This document shows positions 43,878-53,823 of a stretch of 64,000 nucleotides of DNA, one piece after another. Where the stretch lies: contig OZ251549.1 of the NCBI GenBank assembly GCA_965243415.1, positions 806,001-870,000 on the forward strand, given 5' to 3'. The notes under the pieces are model-generated. The model ran no database searches, had not been told where the DNA came from, and worked only from the letters and a program-made list of their open reading frames with translations. Source of the stretch: G965204755 sp965243415. GTDB taxonomy: Bacteria > Acidobacteriota > Vicinamibacteria > Marinacidobacterales > Marinacidobacteraceae. Each line of letters starts with the position of its first letter. The first letter of the stretch is position 1. The position numbers and the translations under genes are program-made.

Positions 43878-45197
43878 TCAGTGGCCGCTGTGGCCCAGGG
43901 GGCCGCGGGCGGAACCGCGCTTGGCGCCCCGCTCGGCCTCCCCGATGCCGGCCTCGCTGTCGCCGTTGCCGCCCTTCGGCGACAGCAGCGCCGGCACATC
44001 CACGCCGGTGGCGGTCTTCAACTGCTCCAGGAAGGCCGCGACGGAGCCGGTGAGGCCGCGCACATGGCTCGGCACGCCGCCGCCGTCGCCGTTGTCCACC
44101 ACGGTGAGCCGCTCGACATGGAGGTTGTCGTGGAGCACATGGGTGACCTTGTCGACCAGTTGCGGAAGCATCTGCAGCAGCATGATCTCGCGGGCGGTCT
44201 CGTCGGTCCACTGCGACTTGATCTCTTCGATCGCCGCGGCGGTGGCTTTCCCGTTCTCGCGGATGCGGGCGGCCGAGCCCTCGGCGGCGAGCACGCTGGC
44301 CTTGCTGGCGGCGTCGGCGGGAATGACGGTGTTCGCTTCCTCGCGCTTGCGGTTGCGCTCCACCCGCAGGTCTTCGAGCCGACTCTGCTGTTCGGCGCGG
44401 GCGATGGCGCGGGCGACTTCGGCGACTTCCTCGGCCTCGTTCGACTTCGCGGCCCGTTCGGCCCGGCGCATGCGCACCTCGTGCTCGGCGTCCACGATGG
44501 CCTGTTCGGCGGCGGTCTCGGCGACGACCGCGTCCCGTTTGGCGCTCGCGGCCACATCCCGCGCCTCGGCGTCGGCTTTCGCCTCGGCGACCAGCGCGTC
44601 ACGCCGGACGACGGCGCTCCGCTGCCGACCGACGGCTTCCATATAGCCCTCGGAGTCGGACAGGTGCTGGATCTTGAAGGTGTCCAGCACCAGGCCCAGG
44701 CGCTGGAAGTCGGCGCGCGCGGCCTCGGAAGCGGCGTCGGCGACAGCGAGCCGTTCCGCGTTCGCTTCCTCCGGGGTCCGGGTGGCGAGGACGCCGCGGA
44801 GGCTGCCTTCGAGCGTCTGGCGCGCGACGGTCTGGATCTCGTGCGCCGACTTGCCGAGGAACCGTTCCACCGCCTGGTCGAGGCCGCCGCCGACTTCACC
44901 CGAGACCTTGACCGTCGCCAGCCCCTCCACATTCAGGGAGATCATGCCGGCGGACAGGGCCTTCTGCACCTTCACCTCGATGGCGAGGGTGTTCAGGGAG
45001 ATGCGGGAGACCGTCTCCACGAGCGGCCGGCGGAAGCCGCGGCCGCCGCGGATCACCCGGAATCCGCGCTTGCGCCCGGAAAAGATCACCGCTTCGTTCG
45101 GCGCGCAGACCACCACATGGCTGCGGATGAAGATGATGACCGCCATGACGGCGGTGGCCCCGAGGGCGATGACGATTCCGATGGTTCCTGGAGTCAT
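43878..45197 (-). CDS. flotillin-like SPFH-domain membrane protein
   Basis: The 439-residue protein has an N-terminal transmembrane helix (IGIVIALGATAVMAVIIFI), an SPFH/prohibitin domain (VVCAPNEAVIFSGRKRGFRVIRGG, ISLNVEGLATVKV, FLGKSAHEIQTVARQTLEGSLRGVLA), and a long Ala/Glu-rich coiled coil of about residues 190-330. This is the flotillin/YqiK pattern: oligomeric scaffolds of ordered membrane domains. The C-terminal 40 residues are Gly/Ser-rich. It lies 60 bp after glnA on the same strand and may be the last gene of the nitrogen operon, an unusual association. Confidence 0.92.
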   Translation of the reverse strand: MTPGTIGIVIALGATAVMAVIIFIRSHVVVCAPNEAVIFSGRKRGFRVIRGGRGFRRPLVETVSRISLNTLAIEVKVQKALSAGMISLNVEGLATVKVSGEVGGGLDQAVERFLGKSAHEIQTVARQTLEGSLRGVLATRTPEEANAERLAVADAASEAARADFQRLGLVLDTFKIQHLSDSEGYMEAVGRQRSAVVRRDALVAEAKADAEARDVAASAKRDAVVAETAAEQAIVDAEHEVRMRRAERAAKSNEAEEVAEVARAIARAEQQSRLEDLRVERNRKREEANTVIPADAASKASVLAAEGSAARIRENGKATAAAIEEIKSQWTDETAREIMLLQMLPQLVDKVTHVLHDNLHVERLTVVDNGDGGGVPSHVRGLTGSVAAFLEQLKTATGVDVPALLSPKGGNGDSEAGIGEAERGAKRGSARGPLGHSGH

Positions 45198-45257
45198 GAA
45201 AACCTCTCCGAAGTCGGCGGCAGGCAGGGGTTCCTTCCGGCGCCGGCGGATCCTCTC

Positions 45258-46673
<1,416 letters not shown>

Positions 46674-46683
46674 CGGGGAAACC

Positions 46684-47025
46684 TCAGCCGATCGCCTGCG
46701 AGCCGCGATCCCCGGTACGGATGCGGACGCAGTCGTGGAGGTCGGTGATCAGGATCTTGCCGTCCCCGGCGTTCCCGGTCTGGGCCCCGCGGAGGATGGC
46801 GCTCACCGTCCGTTCCACGAAGTCCTCGTTGACGGCGACATCCAGGCGGACGCGCTTCAGCACATCCACCTGGGTCTGGATTCCCCGGAACTGGGCTTCG
46901 TAGCCCTTCTGGGTGCCGTGTCCGACGCCGGCGGTGATCGAGAACTTGCTGACCTGGGCGGCGAACAACTCGTCCTGCACGCGCGGCAGGACTTCGGGCT
47001 GGAGAAGAGCGGTAATCAGTTTCAT
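46684..47025 (-). CDS. PII nitrogen regulatory protein without Tyr51
   Basis: The 113-residue protein aligns without gaps to GlnB/GlnK over the first 65 residues. ATP and 2-oxoglutarate sites are kept: Gln39, Lys40 and Gly41 in GTQKGY, the B-loop AQTGNAGDGKI and the C-loop RIRTGDRG. The T-loop reads YEAQFRGIQTQVDV: Tyr46 is Phe and the uridylylation residue Tyr51 is Thr; position 49 is Ile, so the cyanobacterial phosphoserine is absent too. The protein should therefore respond only to metabolites unless another site is modified. Located between amt (31-bp gap) and glnA (10-bp gap), it probably gates the transporter as GlnK does. Confidence 0.95.
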   Translation of the reverse strand: MKLITALLQPEVLPRVQDELFAAQVSKFSITAGVGHGTQKGYEAQFRGIQTQVDVLKRVRLDVAVNEDFVERTVSAILRGAQTGNAGDGKILITDLHDCVRIRTGDRGSQAIG

Positions 47026-47056
47026 GGGACGGCCACTCGCAGGGGAAGGGTCTCGC

Positions 47057-48421
47057 TCAGGAGGAGAGGATCTGGAAGCCGGTATAGGACTCCATACCGT
47101 GCTCGTTCTCGTCGAGTCCGCGGATCTCTTCCTGGCGCGAGACCCTCAGACCGAAGAGGGACTTGATGGTCACGAAGACGAGCCCCATGGAGACGGCCAC
47201 GAAGACCGCGGTGGAGAAACTGCCGAGAGCCTGGATCCCCAACTGCTCGAAGCCTCCCCCGTAGAACAGTCCTTCGCGGGCCAGTCCCAGGTTCTCGCGG
47301 CCCCAGAGGCCGACGCAGAGCGTCCCCCAGATGCCGCAGGCGCCGTGGACCGGGAAGGCGCCGCAGGGGTCGTCCACCTTCACCTGGTCGAGGAACTTGA
47401 CCGCCAGCACCACCACGAAACCGCCGGTGGCGCCGATCCAGATGGAGGCCGACGGACTCACGACGGCGCAGGGCGCGGTGATCGAGACCAGCCCGGCCAG
47501 CGCCCCGTTCATGGTGAAGAACAGGTCGGGCTTGCCGAACACCACCCAGGAGATGAGCGTGGTGGTCACCGCGCCGGCGGCGGCCGCCAGGTTCGTGTTC
47601 GCCGCGATCAGCGAGATCGCGTTCCCGTCGCCCACGGCCAGGTTCGAGCCGGCGTTGAAGCCGAACCAGCCGAACCAGAGGATGAACACCCCGAGCGAGG
47701 CCAGCGGCACCGAGTGCCCGGGGATGGCGCTCGCCTTGCCGTCGGCGGTGAACCGCCCCAGGCGCGGCCCCAGGATCCAGGCGCCCACGAGCGCGGTCGC
47801 CCCGCCGGTGAGATGCACCACGGTGGAGCCGGCGAAGTCGAAGAAGTCCAACTGGGAGAGCCAGCCGCCGCCCCAGGTCCAGTGCCCCACGACGGGGTAG
47901 ATGAACGCGGAGATGATGAAGGAGTACGCGAGGTACGCGGTGAACTTCATCCGCTCGGCCATGCCGCCGGCGACGATCGTCGCCGCCGCCCCGCAGAAGG
48001 CGGCCTGGAAGAGCCAGAACGCCCACAGCGGCACATCGGCCCCGGACTCGGCGCCGATCAGCAGGAAGCCGCTGGTGCCGAAGAAGGGGTTCCCCTCCGA
48101 GAACATGATGGCGTAGCCGAAGATGAAGAACCCGAGCGACGCCAGGCAGTAGTCGAGGAAGTTCTTGGTGAGGATGTTCGAGGTGTTCTTGGCCCGGATG
48201 AACCCGGCCTCGAGCATTCCGAACCCGGCCTGCATCAGGAACACCAGGAACGCCGAGATCAGGACGAACAGGGTGTCGACGCCGGTGACGAGCGCGCCGA
48301 CGTCCTCCTGGGCCGCCGCCGGGGCGGCCAGGAACAGCGCCGCCAGGAGGGGCAGCAGGATCCGCCGCCGGGAGCGCCCGGTGCGCTTCCCGGTCCGCTG
48401 CGGGGCCGGGGAGGCCGCCAT
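47057..48421 (-). CDS. amt: ammonium transporter
   Basis: The 454-residue protein has a signal-like N-terminus (LLPLLAALFLAAPAAAQ) and eleven transmembrane segments with Amt/MEP motifs: MQAGFGMLEAGFIRAKN, GGMAERMKFTAYLAYSF, HLTGGATALVGAWILGPR, WFGWFGFNAGS, and the pore histidine region VHGACGIWGTL. The N-terminal extension before the first helix is probably cleaved, as in E. coli AmtB. ATG 48421 was chosen; the frame continues upstream as low complexity. It heads the operon amt-PII-glnA-flotillin. Confidence 0.96.
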   Translation of the reverse strand: MAASPAPQRTGKRTGRSRRRILLPLLAALFLAAPAAAQEDVGALVTGVDTLFVLISAFLVFLMQAGFGMLEAGFIRAKNTSNILTKNFLDYCLASLGFFIFGYAIMFSEGNPFFGTSGFLLIGAESGADVPLWAFWLFQAAFCGAAATIVAGGMAERMKFTAYLAYSFIISAFIYPVVGHWTWGGGWLSQLDFFDFAGSTVVHLTGGATALVGAWILGPRLGRFTADGKASAIPGHSVPLASLGVFILWFGWFGFNAGSNLAVGDGNAISLIAANTNLAAAAGAVTTTLISWVVFGKPDLFFTMNGALAGLVSITAPCAVVSPSASIWIGATGGFVVVLAVKFLDQVKVDDPCGAFPVHGACGIWGTLCVGLWGRENLGLAREGLFYGGGFEQLGIQALGSFSTAVFVAVSMGLVFVTIKSLFGLRVSRQEEIRGLDENEHGMESYTGFQILSS

Positions 48422-48898
48422 CGGGAAGACCGACTTCACGCCCGGGGCTCCGTCACGATCCGCCCGGGATTCCCGGCCCGGCTCGGCGGGACGGAGCGCC
48501 GGCGGAAGGAACCGCCCGAGGCGCGAGGGGGTCCGGGAGGGGGAATGTCCTGCGAGGTTGGCCATGGGGCGCTGTCGAACACATCCAATGCGATGAGGGT
48601 GGTGGAAGCGGTTCCCGCGAAGGGGAGGTCGTTTCCGGACGCTGTCAGGACGGGGAACGCGGGCTCCGGGAAGCCCGCCGGGGCGGACCCCGGAACCGCC
48701 GGCGCGGGGCGGGAAGCCCCCTCCGGCGAGTCCCCCGCCGAACGGCGGATAGTACGGGAGCCTCCTTCCGAAGGTCAACCCTTTCAACGAAGTGGGGAAG
48801 GAGCGCCCGGCCCGCCGGGGAACCGACCGGGAACTCGCGGGGCCGCCGCCGGACCCGGCCGGCCGCCGGACGCCCCCCGGGACCGGCGCGGCCCGGCT
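48422..48898. other. regulatory spacer upstream of amt and downstream of cusA
   Basis: The 477-bp spacer should contain the promoter of the nitrogen operon. I looked for a sigma-54 site (GG-N10-GC) and found none convincing. Open frames across it are low complexity. Confidence 0.45.
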
Positions 48899-51800
48899 CT
48901 ACCCGGAGGCGTAGGAGGACAGGTCCGTCGGGTCGAAGCCCCGGAGGACGCTCCGGCCCGGCAGCCGGCGGGCCTTCCAGACGAAGTAGAGGACCGGCAG
49001 CACCACCAGCACCACGATGCCGGAGGTCACGATGCCGCCGAACAGCGGCGTGGCGATGCGCTTCATCACATCGGAACCGGCCCCGATGCCGTAGAGGATC
49101 GGGGCCAGGCCGAGGACATCGGTGGCGATCGTCATCACCACCGGGCGGACGCGGGCGATGGCGCCGAAGTAGATGGCCAGCAGCAGGTCCATCCGGTTGT
49201 TCATCTCCCCGCTCTCCACCGCCTGCGTGTAGGAGAGGTTCAGGTACAGGAGGAACACGATGGCGGTCTCGGCGTAGAGCCCGGCCACCGCGATCATCCC
49301 CACCCAGACCGCCACGCTCAGGTTGTAGTCGAGGTACCAGAGCAGGGCGAAGGAGCCGCTGAGGGCGAACGGCGTCCCGGCGAGCAGCCCCAGGGTCATC
49401 AGCAGCGAGCGGGTGTTCAGGTAGATCAGCCCCACGATGAGGAGCAGCGTCAGCGGGATCAGGACGCCGAGCCGCTGCTCCACCCGCTGCATGGACTCGT
49501 ACTGGCCGCTCCAGTTGACGGTGTAGCCGGGGGGAACCTCCACCTGCGCCTCCACCGCCTCCCGGGCCGCGGCCACATAGCCGCCCAGGTCGTCGGCGTC
49601 GAGGTCCACATACACCCAGGCGTTCGGGCGGGCGTTCTCGCTCTTGATGACCGGCGGCCCGACGACATATTCCAGCCGGGCCAGTTGCCCGAGGGGCCGC
49701 TCGGCGCCGGTGGGGGTGGGCACCAGCACTTCCCGGAGCGCCGGCAGGTCGTCCCGGAGTTCCCGGCTGTACCTCAGGTTCACCGGGTACCGCTGGAGTC
49801 CCTCGATGGTGGTGGTGACCTGCATGCCGCCGATGGCGGTGCGGATCACCTGCTGCACATCCTCCACCGTGAGCCCTTCCCGGGCGATGGCGTCGCGGTC
49901 GATGGTGATGTCGAGGTAGTTGCCCCCCATGACCCGCTCGGCGTAGGCGCTCAGGGTCCCCGGGACCTCCCGGACGACTCGCTCCACTTCCTGGCCGATC
50001 CGCTCCAGTTCGGCGAGATCCGGGCCGCCGATCTTGACGCCCACCGGCGTGCGGATGCCGGTGGAGAGCATGTCGATCCGGGTGCGGATGGGCATCGTCC
50101 AGGCGTTCGTCAGGCCGGGGATGCGGATGTGGGACTGGAGTTCGGCGATCAACTTCTCCGGGGTGACTCCCGGGCGCCACTCCTCGCGCGGCTTCAGCAG
50201 GATCGTGGTCTCGATCATGGAGAGCGGCGCCGGGTCGGTGGCGGTGTCGGCTCTCCCCACCTTCCCGAAGACATGCTCCACCTCCGGGAACTCCCGGATC
50301 GCCCGGTCGGTCTCCTGGAGGAGTTCGCGGGCCTCGGTGATGGAGATGCCGGGGAGCGTGGTCGGCATGTAGAGGATGTCGCCCTCCCAGAGGGGGGGCA
50401 TGAACTCGGACCCCAGCCGGTTCGCCGCCGCCGCGCCGCCGAGCAGCATGGCGACCGCTCCGCCGAGGATCAGGAGCGGGAAGCGGAGGGCGAAGCGGAG
50501 GACCGGGACGTACATCCAGGCCAGGACCCGGCGGGCCGGGTTCCTGTGCTCGGGCACGATCCGGCCGCGCAGGAAGTACCCCACCAGGACCGGGACCAGG
50601 GTCACCGAGAGGAGCGCCGCCGCCGCCATGGAAGCGGTCTTCGTCCAGGCCAGCGGCCGGAAGAGCCGTCCCTCCTGCGCTTCGAGCGCGAAGACCGGCA
50701 GGAAGGAGACGGTGATGACCAGCAGCGAGAAGAAGATGGAGGGCCCCACTTCCCGGCAGGACTCCCCGATGATCTGCCAGTAGGGCTTCTCCCCCCGGTC
50801 CCGGGAGAGCCGGCGGTGGGCGTTCTCCACCACCACGATCCCGGCGTCCACCATGGTGCCGATGGCGACCGCCACCCCGCCGAGGGACATGATGTTCAGT
50901 TGGAGGTCGGCGAAATACGTGACGATGCAGGCCAGCAGGAAGCCCACCGGCAGGGTGACGATGGCGACCACCGCGCTCCCGGCGTGGAACAGGAAGACGA
51001 CGCAGATGAGGGCGATGACCGCGAACTGCTGCAGCAGGCTCGACTGCAGGTTCGCCACCGCGCTGTCGATGAGCCCGGTGCGGTCGTAGGCGGTGTGGAT
51101 CTCGATCCCTTCGGGGAGTTGCGGCCGCAGTTCCTCGATGCGGGCCTTGACCGCCTCGACCACGGTGCGGGTGTCCGCGCCGTAGCGCACCACGATGATG
51201 CCGCCGACGGTCTCGCCCTCGCCGTCCCACTCGGCGAGGCCCCGGCGGATCTCCGGCCCGACGCCCACCCGCGCCACATCGCGGAGCAGGAGCGGGGTGC
51301 CGGAGGCGTCCACCCCCACGGCGATCTTGCGGAGGTCCTCGACCGACTCGATCGAGCCCCGGCCCCGGATCATGAATTCCTTGCCGGCGGCTTCCAGCAG
51401 CCGGGCGCCGGTGTCGCTGTTGCTGCGCCGGACCGCTTCGCTGATCCGGCTCAGCGGGATCCCGTAGGCGCGCAGCCGGTTCGGGTCCACCGTGATCTGG
51501 TACTGGCGGACGAAGCCCCCCACGCTCGCCACTTCGGAGACGCCGGGGACGGCGCTCAGTTCGAACTTGAGGAACCAGTCCTGGAGGGACCGCAGTTCGC
51601 TCAGGTCGTGGCGGTCGGAGGTCAGCGCGTACTGGAAGGCCCAGCCGACGCCGGTGGCGTCCGGGCCGAGGGTGGGGGTGACCTCCGCCGGCAGGCGGGA
51701 AGAGGCGTGGCTCAACGATTCCAGCACCCGGCTGCGCGCCCAGTAGAGGTCGGTGCCGTCCTCGAACAGGACATAGACCAGCGAGTAGCCGAAGAACGAG

Positions 51801-52051
51801 TAACCGCGCACTACCCGGGCGTAGGGCGCGGCCAGCATCTGGGTGGTCAGCGGGTAGGTGACCTGGTCCTCGACGATCCGGGGCGCCTGGCCCGGGTACT
51901 CGGTGTAGATGACGACCTGGACGTCGGAGAGGTCCGGGATGGCGTCCAGCGGGTGCTGCGAGAGCGCCCAGGCGCCGCCGCCGGCGAGCGTCAGGAAGCC
52001 GAGGAGGACCAGCGGCCGGTTCCGCAGCGACCACTCGATGACGCGATTCAC
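48899..52051 (-). CDS. cusA: CusA-type copper/silver RND efflux pump
   Basis: The 1050-residue protein is a heavy-metal efflux RND transporter. The opening LDAIPDLSDVQVVIYTEYPG and the block SFFGYSLVYVLFEDGTDLYWARSRVLE are characteristic of CusA. The three methionines of the E. coli CusA metal site have counterparts in LYMPTTLPG, APLSMIETT and RIDMLSTGI, which supports Cu(I)/Ag(I) rather than Zn/Co. The proton-relay aspartate is in GTMVDAGIVVVENAHRR. Twelve transmembrane helices and two large periplasmic loops are visible. It ends the cusCBA operon. Three of the rare ACGT sites fall in this gene. Confidence 0.95.
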   Translation of the reverse strand: MNRVIEWSLRNRPLVLLGFLTLAGGGAWALSQHPLDAIPDLSDVQVVIYTEYPGQAPRIVEDQVTYPLTTQMLAAPYARVVRGYSFFGYSLVYVLFEDGTDLYWARSRVLESLSHASSRLPAEVTPTLGPDATGVGWAFQYALTSDRHDLSELRSLQDWFLKFELSAVPGVSEVASVGGFVRQYQITVDPNRLRAYGIPLSRISEAVRRSNSDTGARLLEAAGKEFMIRGRGSIESVEDLRKIAVGVDASGTPLLLRDVARVGVGPEIRRGLAEWDGEGETVGGIIVVRYGADTRTVVEAVKARIEELRPQLPEGIEIHTAYDRTGLIDSAVANLQSSLLQQFAVIALICVVFLFHAGSAVVAIVTLPVGFLLACIVTYFADLQLNIMSLGGVAVAIGTMVDAGIVVVENAHRRLSRDRGEKPYWQIIGESCREVGPSIFFSLLVITVSFLPVFALEAQEGRLFRPLAWTKTASMAAAALLSVTLVPVLVGYFLRGRIVPEHRNPARRVLAWMYVPVLRFALRFPLLILGGAVAMLLGGAAAANRLGSEFMPPLWEGDILYMPTTLPGISITEARELLQETDRAIREFPEVEHVFGKVGRADTATDPAPLSMIETTILLKPREEWRPGVTPEKLIAELQSHIRIPGLTNAWTMPIRTRIDMLSTGIRTPVGVKIGGPDLAELERIGQEVERVVREVPGTLSAYAERVMGGNYLDITIDRDAIAREGLTVEDVQQVIRTAIGGMQVTTTIEGLQRYPVNLRYSRELRDDLPALREVLVPTPTGAERPLGQLARLEYVVGPPVIKSENARPNAWVYVDLDADDLGGYVAAAREAVEAQVEVPPGYTVNWSGQYESMQRVEQRLGVLIPLTLLLIVGLIYLNTRSLLMTLGLLAGTPFALSGSFALLWYLDYNLSVAVWVGMIAVAGLYAETAIVFLLYLNLSYTQAVESGEMNNRMDLLLAIYFGAIARVRPVVMTIATDVLGLAPILYGIGAGSDVMKRIATPLFGGIVTSGIVVLVVLPVLYFVWKARRLPGRSVLRGFDPTDLSSYASG

Positions 52052-52207
52052 GGGGCGGTCGGGGTCTCAGCGGGTCGGGGCTTCCGGGGGGAGGGAGGTT
52101 CAGGGGGCGCGGGGGGCCGCTTCCGGTCGGGGGAGAAGGGAGGGAAGGGGATGGCGGTTCGGCTGCGGGCGCCCGCCGGTCCCCCCGGCGGGGGATACCG
52201 GCCCCGA

Positions 52208-53821
52208 CTAGGAGCCGCCGCCCAGCAACTGGTCGATCGCCGCCCGCAGGTTGCTCTCCGAATCGATCAGGAACTGCGAGGACACCACGATCTCCTCGCC
52301 GGCGTCGAGACCTTCCAGCACCTGCTGGCGCCCGTCCTGGGAGAGGCCCAGGCGGACTTCCCGGGGCGTGAAGCGTCCGCCGCCGTCGGCCACGATCACC
52401 ACCGCCCGGGCGCCGCTGTGGAGCACGGCGTCCCCGGGGACGAGGACCGCGTCGGAGACCCCGGGGATCCGCGCCTCGATGTTGGCGAACATCCGCGGCC
52501 GCAACTGCAGGTCGGCGTTGCCCACTTCCACGAAGGCGGTGAGCGTCCTCGTGCCGGGATTCATCGCCGGGCGGAAGAAGAGGATGGAGCCGTTCCAGGC
52601 GCGGCCGGGGAAGGCGTCCACGGTCACCGTCACCCGCTGCCCTTCCCGCAGGTGGCGGACATCGTGTTCGTAGAAGGCGACCTCCGCCCACAGGACCGAG
52701 TGGTCGGCGATCTTGAGGATCGTCTTCCCCGGGTCGAGCCGCATCCCTTCGAGCGAGTCGGCGCTCTTCTCCACCACGAACCCGGAGACCGGGGAGACGA
52801 ACTCGATGGTGCGGCTGACCAGTCCGGTGGCCTCGAGGGCGGCGATCTGCCGGTCCGTCGTGTCCCAGTAGCGGAGCCGTTCCCGGGCGGCGTCCAGCAG
52901 CGACTCCGCCCGGGTGATCGCGTCGGCGTAGGCGCCGCGTTCCCGCAGCCGCTCCACGTACTCCCGGGCCAGCAGGTACTCCTGCTGGGTGGTCACCAGT
53001 TCCGGGCTGTAGATCTCGAACAGCACCTCGCCGGCGGTGACCCGTTCGCCGACGGTGTTGAACCGGGCCCGCTCGATCCAGCCGCTGAACTTCGTGTTCA
53101 CCGAGTACAGGTTCTCTTCGTTGTGGGCCAGGTACCCGACGGTGCGGATCCCGATGGGGAGGGATCCGCGCTCCGCCGGCGTGGTGCGGACGCCGAAGCG
53201 CTGCAGGAACCCCGGATCCACCCGGACGCTCCGCCGCGCCGAGAGTCCCCCCGCACCGCCCCCGGAACCGCCGGCCCCCGCCGCCGGGTCCGTTTCCAGC
53301 GGGGTGAGCGCCATCCCGCAGATCGGGCAGTCGCCCGGGCCTTCCTGGACCACCTGCGGATGCATGCTGCAGGTGTAGTGGAGGTCGTCCCCGCCGCCCG
53401 CCGCATCGTGGTCGTGCGCGTGGCCGCCGGCCATCCCGGCGTCGGTTTCCAGCGGCGTCAGATCCATTCCGCAGATCGGACAGTCGCCCGGGCCCTCCTG
53501 GACCACCTGCGGGTGCATGCTGCAGGTGTAGTGGAGATCGTCCCCGGCGCCGGCCGCGTCGTGGTCGTGGTCGTGCGCCTGACCGTCGGCGCCTCCCGCC
53601 CCGGTCTCCATCGGCGTCAGCGCCATCCGGCAGATCGGGCACTCGCCGGGCCCTTCCTGGACCACCTGCGGGTGCATGCTGCAGGTGTACATCACGGCCG
53701 CCGCGTCGCTGTCTCCGCCGAACAGGCCGTCCACGGCCCGGCAGCCGAAGGGACTCCCGGAGAGGAAGAGCGCCGCCACCGCCGCCGCGGCGGCGAGCGA
53801 GCCGGAGGGTCGGTTCTGCAT
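52208..53821 (-). CDS. cusB: CusB-type periplasmic adaptor with three heavy-metal-binding domains
   Basis: The 537-residue adaptor begins with a lipobox-like signal (FLSGSPFGCRAV) and then has three near-identical HMBD modules (YTCSMHPQVVQEGPGDCPIC type), each with C-x-MHP and CPxC, joined by His/Asp-rich linkers (HDHDHD, HDHDAAGG). The membrane-fusion part follows: YLAHNEENLYSVNTKFSGWIER, GEVLFEIYSPELVTTQQEYL, a coiled-coil hairpin, and RPAMNPGTRTLTAFVEV. CusB-like adaptors normally have one HMBD or none, so triplication is unusual. CusB links CusA to the outer-membrane factor and hands over metal. It starts 2 bp after the cusC stop. Confidence 0.94.
   Translation of the reverse strand: MQNRPSGSLAAAAAVAALFLSGSPFGCRAVDGLFGGDSDAAAVMYTCSMHPQVVQEGPGECPICRMALTPMETGAGGADGQAHDHDHDAAGAGDDLHYTCSMHPQVVQEGPGDCPICGMDLTPLETDAGMAGGHAHDHDAAGGGDDLHYTCSMHPQVVQEGPGDCPICGMALTPLETDPAAGAGGSGGGAGGLSARRSVRVDPGFLQRFGVRTTPAERGSLPIGIRTVGYLAHNEENLYSVNTKFSGWIERARFNTVGERVTAGEVLFEIYSPELVTTQQEYLLAREYVERLRERGAYADAITRAESLLDAARERLRYWDTTDRQIAALEATGLVSRTIEFVSPVSGFVVEKSADSLEGMRLDPGKTILKIADHSVLWAEVAFYEHDVRHLREGQRVTVTVDAFPGRAWNGSILFFRPAMNPGTRTLTAFVEVGNADLQLRPRMFANIEARIPGVSDAVLVPGDAVLHSGARAVVIVADGGGRFTPREVRLGLSQDGRQQVLEGLDAGEEIVVSSQFLIDSESNLRAAIDQLLGGGS
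53278..53700. repeat. three direct repeats encoding the CusB metal-binding modules
   Basis: The DNA of the three HMBD modules repeats with a period of about 155 bp. The cores lie near 53330-53390, 53480-53545 and 53635-53695 and differ at only a few positions, mostly silent. This close identity indicates recent duplication and makes copy-number change by recombination likely. Confidence 0.85.
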
Positions 53822-53823
53822 GG

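Noticed and set aside
48422..48898. Sigma-54 promoter for the nitrogen operon
   Set aside because: The best candidate (TGGCCAACCTCGC) has GG and GC 8 nt apart instead of 10.
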